DNA from: Chitinophagaceae bacterium UBA1953
GTDB taxonomy: Bacteria > Bacteroidota > Bacteroidia > Chitinophagales > Chitinophagaceae
NCBI GenBank assembly: GCA_002336115.1
Contig: DDEN01000057.1
Span: 1 to 64,000 of the forward strand
Length of the DNA stretch: 64,000 bases
Reading direction: 5' to 3'
In this document: positions 29,824-38,210 of the stretch, piece after piece
Position numbering within the stretch: the stretch's first letter is position 1
How the letters are laid out: each line of letters starts with the position of its first letter
Position numbers and translations under genes: made by a program
The notes under the pieces: model-generated
The model's database searches: none
The model's input: the letters and a program-made list of their open reading frames with translations, nothing else
What the model was told of the DNA's origin: nothing

Positions 29824-30690
29824 TTATTTTCTAAAAACATTTATCAGTACACTAAAGTCGAGATCACCTTTTCCTTCACCGATCAGTTCATCCATTTCCT
29901 GCGATAAGAGGTGAGTGCCGGGCAATGAAACAGATCTTTCAAGTCCTGCGTTTTGAGCAATCCGTAAATCTTTTCGATAAAGCTTCAATTTGAAGCCTGG
30001 AGAAAAATCTTCACGAATGATTTTATCTCCAGTTATAAAAAGGGCTTTACTCTCTGCAAACCCGCCAAGCAATGCTTCTCTCACTTTTGATAAATCAACT
30101 CCTGCTTTTGAAGCAAGTGTGAATGCTTCTATTACTCCCTGAGTAGCTAATGCTGTAGCAATTTGGCTGCAAGATTTAGTGATTTGTCCTGAACCGATTT
30201 TGCCCATGTGGATTACTCTTTTCCCTAAAACCTCAAAAATAGGAAGCCCCTTTAAAAATGCAGTTTCACTACCCCCTGCCATTATAGATAATGTTGCAGC
30301 CTCAGCCCCTATCTGACCTCCAGAGACAGGCGCATCCAGCATCTCAACACCTAATTCGGCGAACCTTGCATTTATATCAATTACAGTAGCCACATCTATT
30401 GTAGACATATCTATGTATAACTTTCCCTCAGACAATCCATAGAGAAGACCTTTTTCACCCAGAGCTACTTCTGTAACCTGTGGAGAATCAGGAAGAATAG
30501 TGATGATAATATCAGTTTTTTGCGCCAATTCTTCAGGAGACAGACAGACGGGAATCCCTTCTTTTTTAAATTCATCCAGAACAGTTTGATTTATATCAAA
30601 CATAAAAAGTTTGTACCCGGCATTAATGAGATTTCTGGCCATTGGTTTGCCCATAATACCCAACCCGATGAATCCTATTTTATCTTCCAC
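29824..30690 (-). CDS. NAD(P)-dependent beta-hydroxyacid dehydrogenase (2-hydroxy-3-oxopropionate reductase/GarR-like)
   Basis: 288 residues starting at GTG (30690), which places the coenzyme motif GFIGLGIMGKPMARNL at the usual distance from the N-terminus. Further family signatures are DAPVSGGQIGAEAATLSIMAGG (substrate loop, seen in parts) and the catalytic Lys in GSGQITKSCSQ. Enzymes of this family reduce tartronate semialdehyde to D-glycerate or oxidise 3-hydroxyisobutyrate. Directly downstream of an HpaI/GarL-type aldolase, tartronate semialdehyde reduction is the most coherent role. It is not possible to separate GarR from GlxR or related activities by eye. Confidence 0.88.
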   Translation of the reverse strand: MEDKIGFIGLGIMGKPMARNLINAGYKLFMFDINQTVLDEFKKEGIPVCLSPEELAQKTDIIITILPDSPQVTEVALGEKGLLYGLSEGKLYIDMSTIDVATVIDINARFAELGVEMLDAPVSGGQIGAEAATLSIMAGGSETAFLKGLPIFEVLGKRVIHMGKIGSGQITKSCSQIATALATQGVIEAFTLASKAGVDLSKVREALLGGFAESKALFITGDKIIREDFSPGFKLKLYRKDLRIAQNAGLERSVSLPGTHLLSQEMDELIGEGKGDLDFSVLINVFRK

Positions 30691-30708
30691 TTACTTTTTT
30701 AAATTTTA

Positions 30709-31491
30709 TTAATTTATTTTTTGTAATAGTTCTTTCGTTTTCAGCATCGCATCTGCTGTTTGCTTTGCCCCTTTGCTTAAAAAGCCAGCCTCTGTTCCGC
30801 ATGCAACAAAGCGAATACCTAAATCATAATATTTTTTCAATTCTAAAGGATCAGCCAACAGTATTCCAACCTGTTTACCGGCATTTGCTGCCACATGAAT
30901 TATTCTTTTTACTGTATCAATGAACAAAGGGGAATCGGTCTGGCCAAAAATTCCAAGTGCCATAGATAAATCTGACGGGCCTATAAACAAAACATCCACA
31001 CCTTCCTTTTCTGCAATATTTTCAAGGTTTTTGAGTGCATCTAAAGTCTCTATTTGTATTATTCCCAATAATTCATTTTTGATATTTTTCCGGTACTGTT
31101 CAAATTCGCTACCATACCCTGCAGCTCGTATCATCTTCGCAACCCCCCTCACTCCTTCCGGAGGATAACGCATTGCCTTGATTGCTAATTCTGCTTCATC
31201 AGCATTATCAATCCGTGGAAACATGATTCCATTTGCACCAAGATCCAAAACCCTGTGAATTCGTTGACGCTGGAAACCTTCCACTCTGATAATAGCTGCA
31301 ACCCCTGTGTTTTTCAACCCTAAGAGCTGATGAGCAACATCGCCTTCTGAGCCCAGTCCATGCTCAAGGTCTATAATCACCCAATCAAATCCGGCGTTTC
31401 CTACTATTTCTGTAGCTATCGCATTTCCCAAACTAAGAAACGTACCTATTACCAGTTCGCCTTCTTTTAATCTTTGTTTTACCCCTTTCAT
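30709..31491 (-). CDS. HpcH/HpaI family aldolase (2-keto-3-deoxy-sugar-acid aldolase, GarL-like)
   Basis: 260-residue class II pyruvate aldolase. Seen: the WVIIDLEHGLGSEGD motif (base and metal region), IIRVEGFQ with substrate Arg, GANGIMFPRIDNADEAE, and IQIETLDALKNLENIA, where Glu is a metal ligand. GPSDLSMALG follows. It would split a 2-keto-3-deoxy acid into pyruvate and an aldehyde (tartronate semialdehyde, glyceraldehyde or glycolaldehyde). It is the first gene of the sugar-acid operon; the GarR-like reductase follows after 18 bases. Close relatives act on 4-hydroxy-2-oxoheptanedioate, but no aromatic degradation gene is near. Confidence 0.88.
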   Translation of the reverse strand: MKGVKQRLKEGELVIGTFLSLGNAIATEIVGNAGFDWVIIDLEHGLGSEGDVAHQLLGLKNTGVAAIIRVEGFQRQRIHRVLDLGANGIMFPRIDNADEAELAIKAMRYPPEGVRGVAKMIRAAGYGSEFEQYRKNIKNELLGIIQIETLDALKNLENIAEKEGVDVLFIGPSDLSMALGIFGQTDSPLFIDTVKRIIHVAANAGKQVGILLADPLELKKYYDLGIRFVACGTEAGFLSKGAKQTADAMLKTKELLQKIN

Positions 31492-31920
31492 ATAATGTTA
31501 ATCTTTGTAAATAATTATATTACTAAACAACCAATGATTTTTCTGACATCATTAAAACTATTATTGCTTCCAATTTCCTAAAAAAGACAAATCGAATCTA
31601 AACACAGATGAGACTAAGGTTCTTAATCATTTTTCATTTCCAACGAACCTAATAACAAAGCAAACCGTATAACACATAATCTTACAGCAAATAAACTTAT
31701 GTTCAGTACAATCTTCAACTTCATAATTTGCAAAAACGAATAAAATATTTGCCGTGTTATTACAAATAAAAAACCTTCAACAGAAAGTTTTAAAAATCAT
31801 TAATAAACTACTCAGAGTGCAGCATGCTGATGTTTCCATTTGCTATCCGGCCATGTTTCTTTCACTTACGATTCACGCCATAATCAGTATATTTGACATA
31901 ATTTATAATTGCTTGCACAG
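31492..31920. other. 429-base divergent intergenic region between aldolase operon and AraC regulator
   Basis: No gene is seen. It must hold promoters in both directions. On the plus strand TATATTTG at 31,888-31,895 matches the Bacteroidota -7 box TAnnTTTG and lies 26 bases before the regulator ATG; a convincing TTTG -33 box at the right spacing is lacking. This is the natural place for operator sites of the AraC-type protein. Confidence 0.45.
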
Positions 31921-32790
31921 ATGAAACCAATACTGTTAAAAAGCAGCATATCTCCCTTGTATTCCTTCACAATTGAAGAGAGGATTTGCGCATACTTTAA
32001 TATACCTTATCATTTTCATAATGAATATGAATTAACGGCTATACTTAAAGGTCAGGGGTCTCGTTTTGTAGGAAATAATATCAGCAGTTTTGATAATTCA
32101 GATATGGTATTGATTGGCAAAAATTTACCACATCACTGGCATAATGACAAGGAAACTGCACAACCGGCTGATGCTGTAAAGGCCATTGTTCTTAAATTTG
32201 ATTCTGATTTCAACGGAGTGCGACTTTTTGATCTGCCTGAGAACCGGCAGATACAAAATGTACTTAATAAAGCGGCTAATGGTTTAAGGATTTTTGGCGA
32301 TACGTTTACGAAATTAGTTGCTATGATGCAGTCGCTTTTATCTGCCACTGGACCAGACAGAATATCCATTTTACTAAAAATTCTTCATGAAATTTCTGTT
32401 TCCGGAGATACAGAAATTCTTTCCAGCGATGGATATATAACAAAAGTAAAAGACAATGAAACAGACAGAATGAACAGAGTTTACGAATACATAATGTCTA
32501 ACTATCTTGGAAATATCAGTTTAGCCGATGCCGCTTCTGTTGCCTGTATGAACGAAGCAGCTTTCTGCAAATATTTTAAAAAAAGGTATAACAAAACATT
32601 TATACAAGTTGTAAGTGAAATCAGAATCAGCTACGCCTGCAGAGAACTCTTAAAAGAAGATTCAAATGTTGCAGCAGTTTGTTACGAAAGCGGATTCAAC
32701 ACTATTTCAAATTTCACAAAAACATTCAAGAAAATTACCGGAACCAGCCCAAGAGAATATAAAATGAAAATAAAAAAATTAGGCAAATGA
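31921..32790 (+). CDS. AraC family transcriptional regulator with cupin sensor domain
   Basis: 289 residues from the ATG at 31921 (a TTG at 31909 is possible but gives no gain). The N-terminal half is a cupin-like ligand-binding domain (PYHFHNEYELTAILKGQGSRFV, seen in parts, then HHWHND). The C-terminal half (about 185-289) is a double helix-turn-helix: ISLADAASVACMNEAAFCKYFKK, then VAAVCYESGFNTISNFTKTFKK and TGTSPREYK. It is divergent from the sugar-acid operon and convergent with the GH105-DUF2264 gene. It most likely senses a soluble uronate or keto-deoxy intermediate and controls the flanking operons. Target range is inferred from position. Confidence 0.92.
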   Translation: MKPILLKSSISPLYSFTIEERICAYFNIPYHFHNEYELTAILKGQGSRFVGNNISSFDNSDMVLIGKNLPHHWHNDKETAQPADAVKAIVLKFDSDFNGVRLFDLPENRQIQNVLNKAANGLRIFGDTFTKLVAMMQSLLSATGPDRISILLKILHEISVSGDTEILSSDGYITKVKDNETDRMNRVYEYIMSNYLGNISLADAASVACMNEAAFCKYFKKRYNKTFIQVVSEIRISYACRELLKEDSNVAAVCYESGFNTISNFTKTFKKITGTSPREYKMKIKKLGK

Positions 32791-32802
32791 GCGCTTCTCT
32801 GC

Positions 32803-35097
32803 TTATTTAAAAACGGACTGTCCGGATAAATTTTCACCATCCCAAATTTTTTGCTGTGTCCATTTAGAAGGGCTTGCTGTCCAGAATTCGTTATCCGGAG
32901 GAATTCCAAGATGAGTTAATCCAAGTGTACACATGTATAATGCGCCTGTGTAATTATAATAATCACGGGCATTAATCTGTTCTCCTACAATTCCCGCATT
33001 TAAAAAACCCTGGTTATCAAAAGTACCCGGAGCCATCATCATTCGTTTAATAACAGTTGTTATTGCTGATCTTGTTGCTCCAGGGTTCATAGATGCAGGA
33101 AGCCTTTTATTTCTGAAAGCAGAGTACTCAAGTTGCTGCAATACTGCTATTCTGTAAACAGAGGAACGCCCAATTACAGGAAATGTTCCTTCAGGAGAAA
33201 TCAGATGCTCCAGAATTTCAGCGTATCGTTCTCCTCTTGTAACACACTTTTCATACAAAAGATTTACGGACATGTTCAGCTCCTTGCAATTACGCAGAAT
33301 TTCAATAAGCAAAGGATGTATCACATAACTATTATAATAATCCCAATGAAATTCAGGGCCATCCCCGTATACGCCATCTCCCAAGTACCATTCATTATGC
33401 TTTTTTATTGCATACTTTATAGGTTTCATCTGGCACTCACCTGTAAATTTCCAGATAGCAGTTTCAATTAATGCTGAAAAAAGAAGCCAGTTGCTTTCGT
33501 TGGGCTTAAATTTCCTGTGCAATTTAAGAGCATCAATTACATTCTTTTGTTGTGTCTTAGTTAAAGGATTCCATAACTGTTCCGGAGCAATTAACAACGG
33601 ATAGGCTATATAAGCAGCATGAACAATTATTTCCTGCGTTGGCTTTCCAAACAAATAATCTTCAGAACCAGGTTTTGTTGCATTTATGAGGCATTCCCTT
33701 GCAAGTTTTATATAACTATCACGAAGAACACCTTCATCGGATGAGTCTGCTCCAAGAGATAACCAAGGGGCCATTCCTGACAAAATCCTTCCAAAAGCCT
33801 GTAAAGAAGAAGTATGAACATTGCTTTCTCTTGTTTCCCATTCTTTTCTCGGGAAAACTTCATGAAGTTTTTCTTTACTCAAAGATTGAAAAACCGGATC
33901 AGCTATTCTGAATAACAGATTCAATGCGAAATCACGATCATTGTCAACAGGTTCAATAATGACAGCAGTTTTTTTTTCTTTGATTTCAGCCATTTTATAC
34001 AGTTCACTACCAGCCAATAAAAAAGCCCCTGTTCCATACGTTTCAGAATCGTCAAATTTAACGTTGGTTGGTGAATCTCCAACTTCCTGAACATATCCAA
34101 GCTTTCCATCAGGATGTACTGATTCTTTTAACGCAAGCCATCCTTTTTGAATAACCGGAATAAATTCATCGGCAGGTAGCAATCCATTATTTACCCCCCA
34201 TGACATAGCATAAACATAAAAAGCTGTTCCGCTTGATTCCTTTTGTGGATAGTTTTCAGGATCCAACAAACTCTGGCTCCAGAAACCATTTTTAACCTGT
34301 ATCCGCTTTAATTTGTAAGACATCTCTCTGAATTGCTGCTCAAAAAACTTCCTTGAGGAATCGCTTTTAGGCAAATATTGCATTACCCTTGCCAACCCTC
34401 CTAAAACCCAGCCATTTCCCCGTGACCAGAATATCTTTTCACCATTTGCTGATTTCATTTTAAAAAACCGGTCATCTCTGAAAAAAAGGCTATCGTGAGA
34501 CGAATAGAGATATGCAGATGTGCGTTTCCACTCTTTAATCATAAAATCTTTATACTCAGGTTGATTCAACAATACAGCAATCCTTGCATAAGCAGGTGGA
34601 GCCATAAATAACGCATCACACCAAGACCACCATTCCCACCAATATTTATTTTTATCAAAGGTAATATCCGGCATCAGCTCTCTTTTCATAGGAGCATCCA
34701 TAACAAAACGGGATTTGTCGATTACATATTTCTTTCCATTGATTTCATACAGTTCAAGAAAAGCCTGGGATATTGCCAATACATTAGCATCATAAGGACG
34801 AGCAATCGGCTCCCAATTAACCTCATCACCCATTTTCTTAACCTCATCTAAATATTTTTTCTCTTCAGAAACATTGTACAAAGCCATCAGACCAATATAA
34901 AATGGCCCATATTCCCATGAATTAAGTTCCTTGCCTGTTGGGTTAGCTAATTGCCAATCAGCAACTCTTTTCATATCAGCCATTATTTCATCTGCCTTAA
35001 TTGAAGCAGAAAGAGAGATTCCGGAAAGTTTACTGGTCTGACCTTTACAGAAAGAGCTTAATAATAAAAGAAAAATAAAAAAGCCTTGTTTTTTCAT
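32803..35097 (-). CDS. GH105 unsaturated uronyl hydrolase fused to DUF2264 domain
   Basis: 764 residues from the ATG at 35097 (a TTG at 35106 would add three), signal peptide ending near FCKGQ. Residues about 20-375 are a GH105 alpha/alpha barrel: PYDANVLAISQ, the WEWWSWCDALFMAPP segment with the catalytic-region Asp, WSRGNGWVLGGLARVMQYLP and SSGTAFYVYAMSWGVN. Such enzymes hydrate the double bond of lyase products and so free an unsaturated uronate. Residues about 390-764 match DUF2264 (WYLGDGVYGDGPEFHWDYYNSY, FPVIGRSSVYR and a tail on GLTHLGIPPDNEFWT). DUF2264 is another alpha/alpha-toroid family, suspected of glycosidase activity. The two are usually separate proteins. Isolated on its own transcript between AraC (convergent, 12 bases) and the dextran-locus terminator. 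Confidence 0.88.
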   Translation of the reverse strand: MKKQGFFIFLLLLSSFCKGQTSKLSGISLSASIKADEIMADMKRVADWQLANPTGKELNSWEYGPFYIGLMALYNVSEEKKYLDEVKKMGDEVNWEPIARPYDANVLAISQAFLELYEINGKKYVIDKSRFVMDAPMKRELMPDITFDKNKYWWEWWSWCDALFMAPPAYARIAVLLNQPEYKDFMIKEWKRTSAYLYSSHDSLFFRDDRFFKMKSANGEKIFWSRGNGWVLGGLARVMQYLPKSDSSRKFFEQQFREMSYKLKRIQVKNGFWSQSLLDPENYPQKESSGTAFYVYAMSWGVNNGLLPADEFIPVIQKGWLALKESVHPDGKLGYVQEVGDSPTNVKFDDSETYGTGAFLLAGSELYKMAEIKEKKTAVIIEPVDNDRDFALNLLFRIADPVFQSLSKEKLHEVFPRKEWETRESNVHTSSLQAFGRILSGMAPWLSLGADSSDEGVLRDSYIKLARECLINATKPGSEDYLFGKPTQEIIVHAAYIAYPLLIAPEQLWNPLTKTQQKNVIDALKLHRKFKPNESNWLLFSALIETAIWKFTGECQMKPIKYAIKKHNEWYLGDGVYGDGPEFHWDYYNSYVIHPLLIEILRNCKELNMSVNLLYEKCVTRGERYAEILEHLISPEGTFPVIGRSSVYRIAVLQQLEYSAFRNKRLPASMNPGATRSAITTVIKRMMMAPGTFDNQGFLNAGIVGEQINARDYYNYTGALYMCTLGLTHLGIPPDNEFWTASPSKWTQQKIWDGENLSGQSVFK

Positions 35098-35530
35098 AAC
35101 TGGCAATTTGTTTAATTAATAATAACAAGTCCAAACCTTTTCAATACCGTGTTCAACACAATTATTTTATCAGGTGTACTTATTGAATTTCTGAATTTAA
35201 AGTGAGTTTTTTCAAAATAAAATCAAACAGGATATAATTACAACCACAATTTTTGCTAATAAGAACAGTCTTTTTGCACAGACATCAAGCAATCCATAAA
35301 TAAAATAAATTGGCAGAGGTTTGTTCACAATAAAGATTTTCTTAAAAAAGAAAAAATCAAGTTAAATCAGGCAACACATTAAAAACCCATTTTCTTCTGA
35401 TTGGGTTTTTGCATACACAAGTATCAAAAGATCAGCTTAAAGCAAATCAGATAAGTATTAATTTAAATGGAAAATTGAAGCTTGCAGAATAAGAGTACCC
35501 AAACCATACCCTTGCCCGGCATCAATTTGT
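35098..35530. other. 433-base intergenic region between two catabolic loci
   Basis: No gene is seen. It holds the terminator at 35,381-35,410 that ends the dextran-type operon and, downstream on the minus strand, the presumed promoter of the GH105-DUF2264 gene. I could not identify an exact promoter box. Confidence 0.5.
35381..35410 (-). terminator. Rho-independent terminator after the dextran-type operon
   Basis: Inverted repeat AAAAACCCA / TGGGTTTTT (9-bp stem, 12-base loop). On the minus strand it ends in a run of T, 121 bases after the stop of the six-hairpin glycosidase gene. It separates this operon from the GH105-DUF2264 gene. Confidence 0.75.
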
Positions 35531-38209
35531 TTATTGCACAAGAACCATCCGCATATAATCAATCATTGCCTGATTAATTTCGACATTCATATTTTCGTTG
35601 GCGGCTAAAAAAACAAGAGAAACAACGTGCTCTCCTTTTGTTAACCAAACAGGTAAAGTATTACTGAATCCCCAGTTACTCCATTCTTCTTTTCCACGTT
35701 GCGGAAATACAACAGCGTTTATTGATTTTCCATCAACCTCCAATGTTCTGACTGCACATTTATTTTCTGTATTTGAAGGGCCGTTTCCATTTGCATACCG
35801 AAAATCAATTCTATAATTTCCACTTACTTTAATATTCACCTTAAACAACAAGCACTTATTCAGGTGAGTGCTTATTTCAGTAAATCCATCTCCGGCAAAT
35901 CCTTTATAAGGCAACGTTGATTTATCTGCAACCATTTCGGCCTGAAGTATCATTACTGATTCATCTTTTACAACCTCAACAGGTTCTGACGCAAATGACT
36001 CTGTTTTATTTTTATCAACAGCAATTACCTGGTATTCAGCATATGTTCCGGGCTTTACCGGCAGGCTTGTTTCAGCAGTGGTTGTCAATAATCTGCCATT
36101 CTTTATTATTTTGTAAGTAACAGCATGTTCTACAGCCGACCACACTAATTGTTGTTCCCGATACTTTACAAAAGGCGTTTGAACTGAAAAAATTACTGGC
36201 TGGTGATTTGTAATTAAGGAGCCCTGTTTCCCACCAAGTATAATTTTTACTTTATGCTTACCTGTTAAAGTTGCCGGGATAGAAAACCCTGACTGCTGCT
36301 TTCCATCTAATTCAAAAAAGCTGATACTGCTTCCATAACCCTCCATATCTATATCCAAAACAGCACTTCTGTAAATAAAACCTGTAAGTGATCTTTTTCC
36401 TCCCAGTGCCTTTGGTACATACGGCTGAAACAACAGACTGTCTTTTTCAAACCTCACCCCAAAGAACAGCTTGTGAACAAGACTGAGATTTCCCGAAAGG
36501 CTCCAAAGCATTACACTTGAATTGATTTGTGTGCCGTTGAAGTCTCCATTACCTGCTACAAAATTTTCTTTGTTGGTTAAAAACATAGATGCAGAACGAT
36601 AAATTGCTGCAATACTTTCCATTACAGACTGATCGTTTTTTACAGAACCAGCAGCCAATAACCAATATGACTGTACAAAAGGCCATACTGCATTATTATG
36701 ATAAGGCGGGATGTTGGGGATTTGCGGATAAATACAGGGAATACCAAAATCTGTAACAGGAGTTTTTGCAACAATCTGCTTTGCTTTTACCTTATCTGCA
36801 ATACCAAAAAGAATACATAAAGCTTCCCCTAATGCTTCGCTTCTTGGTGAAATTATTTTAAAATTCCTTCCATAGAGGAACTGGGCGTAATAACCTTTAC
36901 CCGGCATCCATAAATAATTATTAATTCCTTTTTTGATTTTTTCCGCAATCAGTTTATGTTTTTCTGCCACTGCTTTTTCATTTAACACAGTGGCCATTTC
37001 AGAAAGAATACTATTAGCCTGATAGTGTACGGCGTTTGTACCCAGACATTCACTTTCAAAAATATCAGCAGGTTGCATCCATTTGGGATATGTTTGCTCA
37101 CGCCAGTCAAGAAATGAAGATTCACCTTTTACCATACCTGTAACCGGGTCGTACACATTCTGCAGATCATCTTCAACAGATTGTTTGATGATAACATACG
37201 CCTGCTTTAACCAGTCTTTATTTCCGGTTGCTTTGTATACTTCCCATGCCGCAGCAGCCCATATCATGCGGTCGGTACTCGCTGGCCATGCACCACCTGT
37301 ACCAGTATCCTGAATAATTTTTTTCTTTTTACTCACCTTACGTAACAAACTGTTCATGGCAACACGAGGCTGTAAATAAGCCATTGATAAAATAATGCTA
37401 TAACTGATGTCTCTTGTCCATACCCCGCTCCATTCTTTGCCGGTACGAAATGTACTATCCGCTTCAATTGCCTTCAGCATTTCCTCCAGTGAAAGATTAT
37501 AAACAGCATCTGACAATTGAAATCCTGATTGATAGTGCGGATATGCTTCTATTTGTTTTGGAAGAATCCATTCTGCATCGGTATGCTTTTCATCTGACTG
37601 TCTGTTCAAAACAATTGTTGTTTCATAAATACCATCACCATCATCATCATTTAATTTCAGATCATTATGATGATATAAATTATCAAAGTCCCATATTAAA
37701 GGAGCTGTATTACCTGCCACATAAACTCCTTTAAAATCTTCCTTATAAATTTTTTCATTGCTGAACGTTGTATAATACCCTTTCTCATTAAACTGCTTCA
37801 ATACAGCCCGCATATCAAGACGTATCTTAAGTATTGTATTGGGTTGCAGATATTCTGCTGCCGGTACAGAAGTTTGAAGCTGTGAACCAAATGTAATTAC
37901 AGGTGTTTGAGCTTTTCCATTTCCCGACTGCACAATAAAGTGATGATCTCTGCCCGAAAGCATTTCATTATCTTTTCCGTTTATTGCAAATTTAAACACC
38001 ACTTCTGCCGACTGGTACAAATTAGCAGGGCTTTGATAATTGCTGACCATGTGTATTGGTGAAAGAGCTCTTGATTCGTATTTACCCTGCACTACTCTGT
38101 CTTTATAAATGCTAAAAGCCTGCGACCGGTAAACGGGTTCCTGAGATAGCACTGTTCCATTAGCAGCTAAAAAAAGCAAAAACAAAAAAAATCGATTCAT
38201 ATCATTCAT
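35531..38209 (-). CDS. Six-hairpin (alpha/alpha)6 glycoside hydrolase, family unassigned, with C-terminal carbohydrate-binding module
   Basis: About 892 residues from the ATG at 38209; ATG at 38200 is equally plausible and sits closer to the signal peptide (ANGTVLSQ). Residues about 30-235 form a beta-rich domain with a DDDGDG calcium-type motif. Residues about 240-590 are an alpha/alpha toroid with GVWTRDISYS (from 262), GGAWPASTDRMIWAAAAWE, and LDWREQTYPKWMQPAD, reminiscent of GH63/GH37/GH15-type inverting glucosidases. A fibronectin-like stretch (about 690-760) and a CBM35/CBM6-like module (about 770-892) follow. Last gene of the GH66/GH27 operon, starting next to the GH66 stop. An exo-alpha-glucosidase acting on isomalto-oligosaccharides is a reasonable inference, not shown. 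Confidence 0.75.
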   Translation of the reverse strand: MNDMNRFFLFLLFLAANGTVLSQEPVYRSQAFSIYKDRVVQGKYESRALSPIHMVSNYQSPANLYQSAEVVFKFAINGKDNEMLSGRDHHFIVQSGNGKAQTPVITFGSQLQTSVPAAEYLQPNTILKIRLDMRAVLKQFNEKGYYTTFSNEKIYKEDFKGVYVAGNTAPLIWDFDNLYHHNDLKLNDDDGDGIYETTIVLNRQSDEKHTDAEWILPKQIEAYPHYQSGFQLSDAVYNLSLEEMLKAIEADSTFRTGKEWSGVWTRDISYSIILSMAYLQPRVAMNSLLRKVSKKKKIIQDTGTGGAWPASTDRMIWAAAAWEVYKATGNKDWLKQAYVIIKQSVEDDLQNVYDPVTGMVKGESSFLDWREQTYPKWMQPADIFESECLGTNAVHYQANSILSEMATVLNEKAVAEKHKLIAEKIKKGINNYLWMPGKGYYAQFLYGRNFKIISPRSEALGEALCILFGIADKVKAKQIVAKTPVTDFGIPCIYPQIPNIPPYHNNAVWPFVQSYWLLAAGSVKNDQSVMESIAAIYRSASMFLTNKENFVAGNGDFNGTQINSSVMLWSLSGNLSLVHKLFFGVRFEKDSLLFQPYVPKALGGKRSLTGFIYRSAVLDIDMEGYGSSISFFELDGKQQSGFSIPATLTGKHKVKIILGGKQGSLITNHQPVIFSVQTPFVKYREQQLVWSAVEHAVTYKIIKNGRLLTTTAETSLPVKPGTYAEYQVIAVDKNKTESFASEPVEVVKDESVMILQAEMVADKSTLPYKGFAGDGFTEISTHLNKCLLFKVNIKVSGNYRIDFRYANGNGPSNTENKCAVRTLEVDGKSINAVVFPQRGKEEWSNWGFSNTLPVWLTKGEHVVSLVFLAANENMNVEINQAMIDYMRMVLVQ

Positions 38210-38210
38210 T

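Noticed and set aside
37624..37680. Short CAT/TCA-rich stretch resembling a repeat or CRISPR seed
   Set aside because: It encodes the DDDGDG and HH-rich segments of the six-hairpin enzyme on the minus strand; there are no regularly spaced repeats.
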